DNA of 64,000 nucleotides from the NCBI GenBank assembly GCA_029260235.1, contig JAJDDP010000009.1, positions 33,711-97,710 of the forward strand, in the 5' to 3' direction. Positions 28,991 to 37,440 of this stretch are shown here, in pieces; position 1 is the first letter of the stretch, and every line of letters begins with the position of its first letter. The notes under the pieces were generated by a model. The model was not told the DNA's origin, made no database searches, and saw only the letters and a program-made list of their open reading frames with translations. Position numbers and translations under genes: made by a program. Origin of the DNA: Phycisphaerae bacterium. Its GTDB lineage: Bacteria; Planctomycetota; Phycisphaerae; UBA1845.

Positions 28991-29920
28991 ATGCCCGTTC
29001 AGTCCAACTGCGTCCATCGAGAAGACTGCCTCAAAGGCCTAGCCCGTATCGAGCCGGCCAGTGTGGACCTTGCTTTTGCCGATCCTCCGTTCAACATCGG
29101 CTACAAGTACGATGTCTACGATGACCGCAAGGGCTACGACAAGTACCTGGAGTGGTCGAGTGAGTGGATGCAGGCTGTTTCCAAAACGCTCAAGCCCGAC
29201 GGCACGTTTTGGGTGGCGATCGGAGACGAGTACGCAGCCGAGTTGAAGCTGATTCTGCAGAATGATTGCGGCTTGGTTTGTCGTAGTTGGGTGGTCTGGT
29301 ACTACACCTTCGGCGTCAACTGCAAGTACAAGTTCAGCCGATCGCACGTTCACCTGTTTCATTTCGTCAAGGACGCCAAGAACTTCACCTTCAACCACGA
29401 CGACATCCGCGTCCCCTCAGCCCGTCAACTGGTCTACGGCGACAAGCGCGCCCAATCGAACGGCCGGCTGCCGGACGACACTTGGATATTGAGGCCGCAA
29501 GATTTGCCCGAGGGGTTTCAACCTGATGACGATACTTGGTTCTTCTCGCGCGTGTGCGGCACCTTCAAAGAGCGTCAGGGCTGGCACGGCTGTCAGATGC
29601 CCGAGCAACTACTAGGCAGAATCATCAAAGCCTGCTCGAACGAGGGAGAAATGGTGCTCGATCCCTTCACCGGCAGCGGAACCACCCTAGCTGCTGCCAA
29701 AAAGCTAGGCCGAAAATTCATCGGCTTCGAGATGTCGGCTGATTATGCCAAGTATGCCCGCAAGAGGCTTGGCAATATCAACCCAGGCGACCCACTTGAC
29801 GGCAGCGAGGACGCTGTTGCCTCCGCCCCCAGCACTTCCAAGGGCCGACGCCTCAAGGATGTTCGCCCCAAGATCGCCAAACCAAATTCCCAAGAACAGC
29901 TCCGGTTTGACCTAGCCTAG
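28991..29920 (+). CDS. Orphan beta-class DNA methyltransferase (N6-adenine or N4-cytosine)
   Basis: This 309-residue methyltransferase has catalytic motif IV as DPPFNIGY (residues ~31-38) preceding the SAM-binding motif [25 protein letters not shown] (~residues 222-245). That order defines the beta class. DPPF rather than SPP favours adenine-N6 methylation. The central region ([33 protein letters not shown]) is the variable target-recognition part. The C-terminal ~50 residues are low in complexity. No restriction endonuclease is adjacent, and the gene sits next to the replication cluster, so a CcrM- or Dam-like housekeeping role is conceivable. GAGG precedes the ATG. Confidence 0.9.
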   Translation: MPVQSNCVHREDCLKGLARIEPASVDLAFADPPFNIGYKYDVYDDRKGYDKYLEWSSEWMQAVSKTLKPDGTFWVAIGDEYAAELKLILQNDCGLVCRSWVVWYYTFGVNCKYKFSRSHVHLFHFVKDAKNFTFNHDDIRVPSARQLVYGDKRAQSNGRLPDDTWILRPQDLPEGFQPDDDTWFFSRVCGTFKERQGWHGCQMPEQLLGRIIKACSNEGEMVLDPFTGSGTTLAAAKKLGRKFIGFEMSADYAKYARKRLGNINPGDPLDGSEDAVASAPSTSKGRRLKDVRPKIAKPNSQEQLRFDLA

Positions 29921-29970
29921 CGCTCGGCGATATCTGATTCTTCGCGTATTGGGGTGCAGGCTTTCCATGG

Positions 29971-30001
29971 CTGGATTTCCGCGTGCGCGGGAATGACGGG
30001 C
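29971..30001. repeat. GCGCGGGAATGACGG-type dispersed intergenic repeat
   Basis: The sequence around TTCCGCG-TG-CGCGGGAA ATGACGG is an imperfect palindrome. It matches the widespread bacterial intergenic repeat in which 'tggatttccgc...gcgggaatgacgg' recurs. Only one copy is in this window. It lies in the 226 bp gap before deoC. Confidence 0.55.
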
Positions 30002-30088
30002 GGTGCTTTTGGGGTGAACGGTGGAACGCAAACACGAATCCGCAACTTTTGTCTTGTCGAGCCACTAGCGGTATCGTTGACCATGTAG

Positions 30089-30107
30089 CCCCGGCATTTC
30101 GCCGGTG
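30089..30107. repeat. REP-like hairpin
   Basis: CCCCGGC-ATTTC-GCCGGTG forms a 7-5-7 hairpin with one mismatch. It has the same stem and loop size as the hairpins at 2332-2350, 49263-49281 and 51564-51582, so it belongs to one dispersed family. Confidence 0.6.
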
Positions 30108-30146
30108 CGGACACATAACGAGATGCTCCACTAGGAAACCAAATCA

Positions 30147-30815
30147 ATGAATGCCCAAGAACTCGCCCGCGTGATCGACCACACCCTGCTCAAACCCGAA
30201 GCCAGCGCCGCAGCGGTCGAAGAGCTTTGTAGCCAGGCTAAGGAATACAACTTCATCGCGGTGTGCGTGAATCCGAGTCACGTTTCTTTTTCGGTGACAG
30301 CTCTAGCGGGTACACAAACTGTGGTGGCAACCGTGGCTGGTTTTCCACTTGGTGCGACCACGTCCAATGCTAAGGCGTTCGAGGCGAGGCAGGCCGTCGA
30401 GCAAGGCGCGAAGGAAGTTGACATGGTCATCAACCTCGGTGCGCTGATCACCGGCGAAATCAATCAGGTGACCGACGATATTCGAGCGGTGGCTGAGGCG
30501 ACTCATGCGACTGCATCTAGCAACATCCTCAAGGTGATCCTGGAAACCGCCGCGTTGACGCCCGAACAGATCGCAGCCGGCTGTACTTGCTGCGTAGAAG
30601 CTGGGGCTGACTTTGTAAAAACTTCTACCGGCTTTCATCCGAGCGGGGGTGCGACGATTGAAGCTGTTCGCCTATTGGCCAAGCACGCGCCGGGGTTGGG
30701 CGTCAAAGCTGCCGGCGGCATCCGGGACAAAGAGACCGCCCTGGCGATGCTAGAGGCTGGGGCGACCCGACTGGGCATGAGCGCCGGCATCGCAGTGATG
30801 AAGGCCCTTGCCTGA
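30147..30815 (+). CDS. deoC: Deoxyribose-phosphate aldolase
   Basis: This 222-residue TIM-barrel aldolase has the early IDHTLLKPEA motif, the Schiff-base lysine in DFVKTSTGF and the second lysine in GVKAAGGIRD. VDMVINLGAL is also characteristic. It splits 2-deoxyribose-5-phosphate into glyceraldehyde-3-phosphate and acetaldehyde in deoxynucleoside breakdown. Length is normal. No other deo genes are nearby, and the flanking gaps (226 and 163 bp) suggest a monocistronic unit. Confidence 0.96.
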   Translation: MNAQELARVIDHTLLKPEASAAAVEELCSQAKEYNFIAVCVNPSHVSFSVTALAGTQTVVATVAGFPLGATTSNAKAFEARQAVEQGAKEVDMVINLGALITGEINQVTDDIRAVAEATHATASSNILKVILETAALTPEQIAAGCTCCVEAGADFVKTSTGFHPSGGATIEAVRLLAKHAPGLGVKAAGGIRDKETALAMLEAGATRLGMSAGIAVMKALA

Positions 30816-30978
30816 TTATGGTTAGCCGGCCGTCGATTCGCTCTTGGCTAGTAAAATGATGATTGATTGCCGCAGGGCTGCTTGTGCAGAAAACAGGTGA
30901 TATAAGGGTCTGGATGTGGTAAAATCCCGGAGCGCAGAGACTCGGCTTACAGGATCGCGTTGAACGAAGGAGAACATC

Positions 30979-31473
30979 ATGAGCGGCGACGAACCCGATA
31001 TTTGTGAAGAGTGTCACGCGAGCGTATTTCCAGATCACGTTGAATCAGGCCGGGCCGGATTCATTGGCGGTAGGTTGCTCTGCCCGCACTGTCTGGTCGA
31101 AGCCAACAAGAAGGCCAACGCCGATCCTGACGATGAAGCCCTGGCACCTATCGCTATGGATGCAGATGCGGGCGACTCGTCGTCTGGTTCATCGGCGATT
31201 CACGGTATGTCGCGCAACACGCTGACCGAGACCGGCGCGTTTCAGCATGACGTCCAGTTCAATAGGCCGCTCGATCCCAATGCAGCCGGCGCTACCCGTT
31301 GTCGCACCTTCCACGCAAAACTCAATGAAGGCGCCGTCGCCTACATGAACGAACAGCTCAACTCGTGGGCAGACTCCGATCCTGAGGTCACCATCAAATT
31401 CGCCACGTCAACGATAGGCCTATTCGAGAGCAAGCACCCCGATCCACACGTGATCATCACGGTATTCTATTAA
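30979..31473 (+). CDS. Hypothetical zinc-ribbon protein
   Basis: This 164-residue soluble protein has an N-terminal CEECHASVFPDH...LLCPHC pair of CxxC motifs, probably one zinc site. An acidic, serine-rich linker (about residues 45-75) follows, then a compact C-terminal domain (GATRCRTFHAKLNEGAVAYMNEQLNSW ... IGLFESKHPDPHVIITVFY). That domain resembles small alpha-beta folds that sense or oligomerise, but I cannot name it. AAGGAG lies upstream of the ATG. Function unknown. Confidence 0.7.
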   Translation: MSGDEPDICEECHASVFPDHVESGRAGFIGGRLLCPHCLVEANKKANADPDDEALAPIAMDADAGDSSSGSSAIHGMSRNTLTETGAFQHDVQFNRPLDPNAAGATRCRTFHAKLNEGAVAYMNEQLNSWADSDPEVTIKFATSTIGLFESKHPDPHVIITVFY

Positions 31474-31555
31474 TCGGTGAGCGACTTGGTCATGGCCAGC
31501 ATGAGTTGGCGCAGCACCCTAAGGCAACGCGAAACGCCTGCCGGGCACCTAAAAA

Positions 31556-32046
31556 TCTTCCTGACACCTTTTACTGACCCAGTAGTCCGCTGCCGGGAGA
31601 GCTGGAACGAAGAGATTCAATTAAGCGAAGGAAATTGATGGCGGATGGCGAATGGTTCGCCGAACTCTTCCCGCTGACTTCCCCACAGGCCAAGGAATCG
31701 GCGCGGGAAGTGCTCAAAGCACTAGCCAGCGAAATTGGCGTCCATTGGACGCAACTGCGCCCTGGAGATACTTTCGAGGAAGATCTGCGCATCGACCCCA
31801 AATATGCACCAGTGGACGACCTTGACGGGGCCGAGTTGAAGCTAGTGGATCTCGCGACCGCACGGGGCATAAGGGAGGTACCGCCGCCCGGCTTCACCGG
31901 GCCACTGTCGGGGTTCCTAAATCAATGGGTTAAATTGAACGGCGCCAATCAAACAGCTACAGAAATGCAGGCGTGAACCGACGCGGTGCGCATCGTGCGC
32001 AAATTCGACGGCCCAAAAAAAGGCCCCAAAAAAGGTGTCAGGAAGA
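31556..32046. repeat. 17 bp inverted repeats flanking a small hypothetical gene
   Basis: TCTTCCTGACACCTTTT at 31556-31572 recurs as its exact reverse complement at 32030-32046. The pair encloses ~457 bp that contain only the 112-residue hypothetical gene. The 'ggtgtcagga' core is a recurrent intergenic motif in many bacteria. The unit could be a small mobile cassette or the trace of one. No transposase is present. Confidence 0.65.
31638..31976 (+). CDS. Hypothetical small acidic protein within inverted repeats
   Basis: This 112-residue protein (ATG at 31638 with GAAGGAAA upstream; the ORF track uses the preceding TTG) contains REVLKALASEIGVHWTQLRPGDTFEEDLRIDPKYAP. That resembles the beginning of a carrier-protein-like or DUF1493-type helical domain, but the match is weak. 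DLDGAELKLVDLATARG follows and could be the end of the same helical fold. No 4'-phosphopantetheine DSL motif is present. It is flanked by exact 17 bp inverted repeats. Function unknown. Confidence 0.55.
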   Translation: MADGEWFAELFPLTSPQAKESAREVLKALASEIGVHWTQLRPGDTFEEDLRIDPKYAPVDDLDGAELKLVDLATARGIREVPPPGFTGPLSGFLNQWVKLNGANQTATEMQA

Positions 32047-32124
32047 ATTACTGAGCGAATTAGCCGGTGTCGCACCTTGATAGGTGAAACGCCTCTCGCT
32101 TCCTAGGATTTTCTTCGTCCTCCG

Positions 32125-33774
32125 TTAATTGTCGGCTGTCTCGGTCATTGCTGGCAGGAGGCGGTGCTTGTACCAACTGACTAGCGCTCCACTGGTCAGG
32201 GTGACAAAAGCAATCGCCACCGCTCCGGATGCGGCTGGGTGGTCGCCCAACAGGATGGCCACCGCTAGGTGGAAGAAGATCTGCATAATAAACACCGTCA
32301 CCGCCAGCACATGGTATTGTATGTCAGCTCTCCACAGGCCAATCCCACCAAGCAGCAGGACAAGGGCGACTGCGTGTGCTCGGCTAGGCCAACCGAGGAT
32401 CGGATCAGCGTCGAAGAACCAAGGCCAAACGGCCAACACTGCGACGATCAGCGCAAGCAATGCCGATGGGAACTTGTCAAGAATGATGGCCGCGATCAAC
32501 CAGCAACTCCACCCGATGACCAGCCCCGCTACCAGGGTGGTTCCATGCGGCAGATTTTGGGAGAAGGACAGAACAGCCATTCCTGAGGCTATGACAGACA
32601 GAGCTGCATCTACTCGCGAACGCCGAATCAGCGCGCAAACCAAGAAGTAGGAAGCAGCTCCTATGAGACCCATACCGACCCAAAGATAGATCGGCGCCTG
32701 CCCACCCCCCTGAGGCAGCGTCAGCTCCAATACGTTCCCTGGTCGCCAGCAGCGTACTGCGGCCAACGCTACCAATGACGTTCCGCCGTGCAGCAGGCCC
32801 GAGCCACCCATCCAAACGCACCCAGCCCACCAGACCAGGGAGGCTGCCAGCGAGATTCCGATTAACGGATCGGCTAGAAGAGTAGGCAAGTATTCAGCGG
32901 GGAAGCCGGCATCGAATCCTCTGGCAGCCGGCACCAATGCCAAGGTCGAAGAAACGCTAAGCAGTACCCAAAGGGTTGGCCGCTGGCTTGGTGATCTCGC
33001 TAGGCTTTTTCCTATGAAAGCTGAGATGGCGAGAATAAGCGGCGATACATAAAACAATCGCGCATGGCCAAAGAACGCATGGTTCATCGCGATCAAATGA
33101 AAGGCGGTCGCTCCGACGGCAAGGGCAATGAGAATCAAGGATTGACTCTGGCCCTGGTTGCGTCGGTTAGGGATGGGTGTGCCGTGTTCATTGATCCCAT
33201 CTGAAGCGCATAAGCCTCCGAGGGCAAGGGCGGCTAGCACCCACCATGCCGCGTACAAGTACAGTTCGTTGATCGCACTGCCGTCAGCAGGAACAGCCAA
33301 CAAGGGTTGAGCTACTGCGAGCAATACGATGCAGGCAGCCGCAGTCAATTGTGCAGGCCAGCGAATATCCAGATTGATTGCCCGGCAGAGTAGATGCAGT
33401 TCTCCCAAGGCAATGATGCACACTCCGATGGCCAACGAAGCCCCGATCTTGGGATCTTGGGCGGTCAGTTCGATCACCGCAGCCATCGGGCCTGTCCAAA
33501 ACAATCCTGAGACCAGCAACAAGGACGGCCTATCCTCCGGGGATCGCTTCGACCAGCAGAGCAGGACCAGCAACCCTCCGACAAGCCACTCATAGGCCTG
33601 CAGGATGCACAGCGTGAGCATGATCACGCCGATGTCGCCGGCTTCACCGGTCTTGCCGCCAAGATAAAGGCGAGCGCCGGCGGCCATCATCGTGGCACTG
33701 AGTAGGTAAAGCGGATTGCGATTAAGCAACCAGACCGCACAGCGCGCAGCCACTACTCTCTGTCCTTTAGACAT
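32125..33774 (-). CDS. Polytopic membrane protein of unknown function
   Basis: This 549-residue protein has about 14 or more hydrophobic segments and short loops. The start was moved from the ORF-track position to the ATG at 33774 because GGAGGA lies six bases upstream; this gives MSKGQRVVAARCAVWLLNRNPLYLLSATMMAAG. The opening 'NRNPLYLLSA' recurs in planctomycete multi-spanning proteins, to my recollection. There are no transporter signature motifs I can identify. The neighbour at 34011 is on the same strand, 236 bp upstream. Function unknown. Confidence 0.72.
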   Translation of the reverse strand: MSKGQRVVAARCAVWLLNRNPLYLLSATMMAAGARLYLGGKTGEAGDIGVIMLTLCILQAYEWLVGGLLVLLCWSKRSPEDRPSLLLVSGLFWTGPMAAVIELTAQDPKIGASLAIGVCIIALGELHLLCRAINLDIRWPAQLTAAACIVLLAVAQPLLAVPADGSAINELYLYAAWWVLAALALGGLCASDGINEHGTPIPNRRNQGQSQSLILIALAVGATAFHLIAMNHAFFGHARLFYVSPLILAISAFIGKSLARSPSQRPTLWVLLSVSSTLALVPAARGFDAGFPAEYLPTLLADPLIGISLAASLVWWAGCVWMGGSGLLHGGTSLVALAAVRCWRPGNVLELTLPQGGGQAPIYLWVGMGLIGAASYFLVCALIRRSRVDAALSVIASGMAVLSFSQNLPHGTTLVAGLVIGWSCWLIAAIILDKFPSALLALIVAVLAVWPWFFDADPILGWPSRAHAVALVLLLGGIGLWRADIQYHVLAVTVFIMQIFFHLAVAILLGDHPAASGAVAIAFVTLTSGALVSWYKHRLLPAMTETADN

Positions 33775-34010
33775 GTGCAGTCCTCCAAACAAGATGTCGT
33801 TCTCAACCCACGCAGCGCGCAGAAGAGGTGGCCGCTCAGGATCGAAACCCAACCCTGATGGCGATTTTCGTGTTGCCTTGGCGGAGGGGACCGGCTGGAA
33901 TGAAGATGTCAGAAAATGATAACAATGAGCATGAACGCAGCCGGAGCAAACCGCTTCGCACGCTACGATACTCTTGGCGCCTACCTATACCAAGTCAAGC
34001 GAAATCCGGT

Positions 34011-36188
34011 TCAGTCTGGCTTCTTGTCTGGGGCGCTGCGGCTTTCTTGATGAACAGTGAAGAACAGCTGGGCGTGGCCTTCGATCTCGAAATGCTCCAC
34101 GCGTATTTTGTGCGGGCCTGCTTCCAGCTCAAGGCCCATGCCGGTTTGCTTGGCGGCGTTCCATTTCCAGTCGTCGATGATCTTCTTGTCGTCTACCCAG
34201 ACCCGAACCCCGTCATCATAGATGGCTTCAAAGCGGAAGAGACCTTTGGGGAGGGTCATCGTCGTCTCAGCCACCAAAGCGAAGTTATCCGCAGGAAGAT
34301 TTTCTAGCGGGCTTGATGCACCCCAATAGAACTCAAGGGCTGGCACGCTGACGGTGGCCACCGCTTCTGTATCAAGGAGCTCCTGCCACCTGTCGGCATT
34401 CTTGCGAGGGTCGTGTTCCTTGTCCCAGCCATAGAAGCGCACTTTCCAGCTTGAACGCGACACACTCCCCGAGGCTTTTAGCGTCTTGTCACCGACTTGG
34501 ACAGCGATCTCATAATCGGTGCATCCATCCTGCTGTGCCTCTAGGACAAACGCGCCGGGGACTGGGCCTGTCTTGTTGTCAATCGAAATCCCGTCCGACA
34601 CCTTGGTCACGTTGAATGTTCCCGGCTTGCCCAACACGCGGATCTCGACACGGGATCCCCCGATCAAAGCTTGCGGCACCAAAACGGTCTTGGAAGCATC
34701 GAGCGGCCCCCACTCATTCATCACGATATTCTGCCGGCCGGCTAGGAATCGACGGTCCTTTGAATTCTTCTTCCCTTCGGCTGGATACTTCGGGAGTTCC
34801 CACGGCTCGGCTGAACCGGCCAGCATCTTGGGGGTGCTGCCTGAATCCGCTTTAATTTTCTTCCCCACATCGATCATCGTATTACCAACCATGGTGGTGT
34901 TCTTTGTGCGGTGCAACTCGATGGCTACTTCGTCGCCTCCAAACGTGTTGAAAGCCAACCGGTTATCGGCCGATCCCTTTTCGTTGGCTTTGACCCACGG
35001 CTCTTTGGCTAGGTGACTGTCCTCATCCCACCAAAGATGGATCCCGCAAGCATTTCGCTTGAACGTGTTGTGCGCGATCTCATTACCCCGGCCATGCTCG
35101 ATGTTGATGCCGCCGCGTTCAGCTCCGTAACCAAGCTGGCCATTGCCGATCATGTTGTTGCCGGCCATCAATGTGTCTTGCGAGTAGCCCGCCCAGATAC
35201 CGCAAATAGCGTTATCGATCAGGGTGTTGCCCACGATGTGGTTGTCGAAGCTGAAAGTCATCTCGATGCCATGAGCGGCTGCGTAGGAGAAGTCGTTGTT
35301 TGCGATCAAGTTCTTGTTGTTCCCCGAGCGAGTCGTTCCCGCCAGCGACTCGACCCCTCCGAAGCCAAACAGCCCGTCCCCGCAATGGGTGGCACTGTTC
35401 TCGGCGATCACGTTTTCGTTGCACTGCTCGAACATCAAGATGCCGGCTGAGTCCTGGCCTCGGTTGTAAATGCCGTGGCTATATCCGCGAATGCAGAAAT
35501 CGAATGCGTTCCGGGTGATCAGGTTCCGGCTTGAACGCCACAGCGCTAATCCCCAACCCGAAAGGAAGGAGCAGTCGTTGCCGTAGATCTTCGAGTCGTG
35601 TACCCGATCCAGGATAATTCCGTTCTGACCGCGGTGAGCGCGAACGTTGCGGATAGTGACGTTGTCGGACCTCTCTACATAGATGCCGGCTCCGTAGTTC
35701 TTCATCCATTCGTAGTGATCGTTGTTGTGCGGGCGCAGCCAGTCGCTGCCCACTTCCAATCGCCGGGTCGACTCGAGCTTCTGCTGATAATTCCCCGAGA
35801 CATCGACGTTATCGATGACCAAGCCGGGTGCCTCCACGGCGTGAATCCCCACCTTGTAGCCGCGCACCTTCGCGTTTTTGAGGGTGATGTTTTTTCCGGA
35901 AATGAGGATTCCGGTGCCCAGATATTGGTTGGGTTGCCAAACTTCGGGTGCACCGATCAATGATGCTCCGCCAAAATCGACAGTGATGTCATTGCCCTTG
36001 ATATGTACGACACCATCATTATCAATGTCCAGACAAATGTGTTCGCCCGATTCAACGTGCGAGTTGCCGGTGAGGGTCAGGTTGTCTTTGGGTATGACCT
36101 TCTTGATTTCAGGAGGATCTGCAGCTGGATCAGCCGCCGGTTGAAAGAATAGCCCAGCACAGATCCACAATCCCCAAATAACGATCAT
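34011..36188 (-). CDS. Secreted beta-helix (NosD-like) protein with C-terminal PA14 domain
   Basis: This 725-residue protein has a signal peptide (IVIWGLWICAGLFFQP). A long right-handed beta-helix follows, seen as many short repeats of the type N-x-I-x-x-N-x-F (NVTIRNVRAHRGQNGIIL, NLITRNAFDFC, NVIAENSATHCGDG). A linker with immunoglobulin-like strands comes next. The C-terminal ~130 residues fit a PA14 carbohydrate-binding domain (FRFEAIYDDGVRVWVDDKKIIDDW, GPHKIRVEHFE). Parallel beta-helices of this sort often cleave or bind polysaccharides. Catalytic residues cannot be assigned, so substrate and activity are unknown. Confidence 0.83.
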   Translation of the reverse strand: MIVIWGLWICAGLFFQPAADPAADPPEIKKVIPKDNLTLTGNSHVESGEHICLDIDNDGVVHIKGNDITVDFGGASLIGAPEVWQPNQYLGTGILISGKNITLKNAKVRGYKVGIHAVEAPGLVIDNVDVSGNYQQKLESTRRLEVGSDWLRPHNNDHYEWMKNYGAGIYVERSDNVTIRNVRAHRGQNGIILDRVHDSKIYGNDCSFLSGWGLALWRSSRNLITRNAFDFCIRGYSHGIYNRGQDSAGILMFEQCNENVIAENSATHCGDGLFGFGGVESLAGTTRSGNNKNLIANNDFSYAAAHGIEMTFSFDNHIVGNTLIDNAICGIWAGYSQDTLMAGNNMIGNGQLGYGAERGGINIEHGRGNEIAHNTFKRNACGIHLWWDEDSHLAKEPWVKANEKGSADNRLAFNTFGGDEVAIELHRTKNTTMVGNTMIDVGKKIKADSGSTPKMLAGSAEPWELPKYPAEGKKNSKDRRFLAGRQNIVMNEWGPLDASKTVLVPQALIGGSRVEIRVLGKPGTFNVTKVSDGISIDNKTGPVPGAFVLEAQQDGCTDYEIAVQVGDKTLKASGSVSRSSWKVRFYGWDKEHDPRKNADRWQELLDTEAVATVSVPALEFYWGASSPLENLPADNFALVAETTMTLPKGLFRFEAIYDDGVRVWVDDKKIIDDWKWNAAKQTGMGLELEAGPHKIRVEHFEIEGHAQLFFTVHQESRSAPDKKPD

Positions 36189-36325
36189 ACCTTCAACCTT
36201 GCAAAACGAGTTTCGAAGAGATAGAGCCGCATACGTCGATCAAGCACAAGATTCAGGGGCGAAGCGTAACCGCAAATGAACCTCGCCCCAAATCTTGGGC
36301 CAAGCCTCGAACGATCCGCTCTTGG

Positions 36326-37060
36326 TTAGGTGGTTGATCGCCGCAGCCAGACTTTCTGGAGGTGTTTCGCGTCGATGTCCTCCAGCCCCGGGACGACCCG
36401 ATCAGCCCCGTGCAGCTCAGCAGTTTGGCCTATACCCAGGACAGGCATCCCGGCTTGCCGGGCAGCTTGGATTCCCGCAACCGCATCTTCGATCACCAGG
36501 CAATCCCGCGGTGCCACACCAAGCCTCTTGGCTGCCAGGAGGAATATGTCGGGTGCGGGTTTTGATTTGGCTACCTCATTTCCATCGACTACCACCTGGA
36601 ACGAGCAACTCAAGCCGACTTGCTCCAAGATTCTGCGGGCGTTGCGGCTCGATGAAGCAACCGCAACTTGAATATGGCGATCTTTCAAGTCCGTTAGCAG
36701 CGTGCCTACGCCGGGCAGGACATCACTCGAACTCAAGTGCAGTAGCAGTTCTTGATACGTGTGGTTCTTTCGGTCAGCCAGGGCATGTTTTTCCTGCTGC
36801 GTATAGGTTTTCTTGGCCCGTTCCAGCACGATGTCCAGGCTATCCATTCGCCCGATGCCGCGAAGACGTTCGTTGTCCGACCGCGAAAAAGGTATGTGTT
36901 CAGCCTCGGTAAGCTGCTGCCATGCCTGAAAGTGCAGCTCATCCGTGGTGACTAGCACCCCGTCGAGGTCAAAAATGACGGCTGCGAACTCGGGCGGGCC
37001 TGCTTGGGCGCTCGCCGAGTTTTCCAGGCCATGAGATGTTTCGGTGCTCGAAGATATCAT
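36326..37060 (-). CDS. Beta-phosphoglucomutase-like HAD hydrolase
   Basis: This 244-residue HAD enzyme has motif I AVIFDLDGVLVTTDELHFQAWQ with the two catalytic aspartates. Motif II is VAVASSSRNA, motif III is KSKPAPDIFLLAAKRLG, and motif IV is CLVIEDAVAGIQAA. The helical cap (IPFSRSDNERLRGIGRMDSLD) includes the LRGIGR segment typical of beta-phosphoglucomutase, which converts beta-glucose-1-phosphate to glucose-6-phosphate. The first ~22 residues are a non-conserved extension. GGAGA precedes the ATG. A maltose or trehalose phosphorylase partner is not in the window. Confidence 0.85.
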   Translation of the reverse strand: MISSSTETSHGLENSASAQAGPPEFAAVIFDLDGVLVTTDELHFQAWQQLTEAEHIPFSRSDNERLRGIGRMDSLDIVLERAKKTYTQQEKHALADRKNHTYQELLLHLSSSDVLPGVGTLLTDLKDRHIQVAVASSSRNARRILEQVGLSCSFQVVVDGNEVAKSKPAPDIFLLAAKRLGVAPRDCLVIEDAVAGIQAARQAGMPVLGIGQTAELHGADRVVPGLEDIDAKHLQKVWLRRSTT

Positions 37061-37299
37061 CCTGTCTCCGTACTTGGCTCGAATGTCGCTTTCATTTCTC
37101 CCTTCCTCAATATCGGCAGCTGGCCGACTTCGCCCCGCCCCAGATGACGGAATTACTGGGCCTGTGGCGTTCCAAAACTGCTCTTCTTGACACTCTTAAG
37201 GGCTACGCTACGATGCACGGCTCGGAATAACCCCTGATTGGACGATTTCCAGATAGGGTGGCGCGGGCGTCACGGGATTCGCCCGGACCCACAAACTAA

Positions 37300-37383
37300 G
37301 CCCGGGTGGCGGAATTGGCAGACGCGCATGGTTGAGGGCCATGTCTACGCAAGTGGGTGGAGGTTCGAGTCCTCTCCCGGGCA
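37300..37383 (+). tRNA. tRNA-Leu (anticodon GAG)
   Basis: The 84-base gene folds with acceptor GCCCGGG / CCCGGGC, anticodon stem CATGG / CCATG with loop TTGAGGG (anticodon GAG), a long variable arm (CTAC-GCAA-GTGG) and T-arm GGAGG-TTCGAGT-CCTCT. The class II variable arm and GGTGGCGGAATTGGCAGACGC D-region fit leucine. It reads CUC (and CUU) codons. CCA is not encoded. The discriminator base is A. Confidence 0.95.
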
Positions 37384-37440
37384 ATGCTCCCCCCAGTTAC
37401 TCAGACCACGTCGTTGGACAGATGGTCCCCAAATACCCCG

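Noticed and set aside
34519-35016. 165-residue plus-strand ORF
   Set aside because: Shadow of the beta-helix/PA14 gene on the minus strand.
37357-37440. ORF-track start of the lipoprotein inside tRNA-Leu
   Set aside because: The frame extends back through the tRNA only by chance; the GTG at 37441 gives a proper lipoprotein signal.
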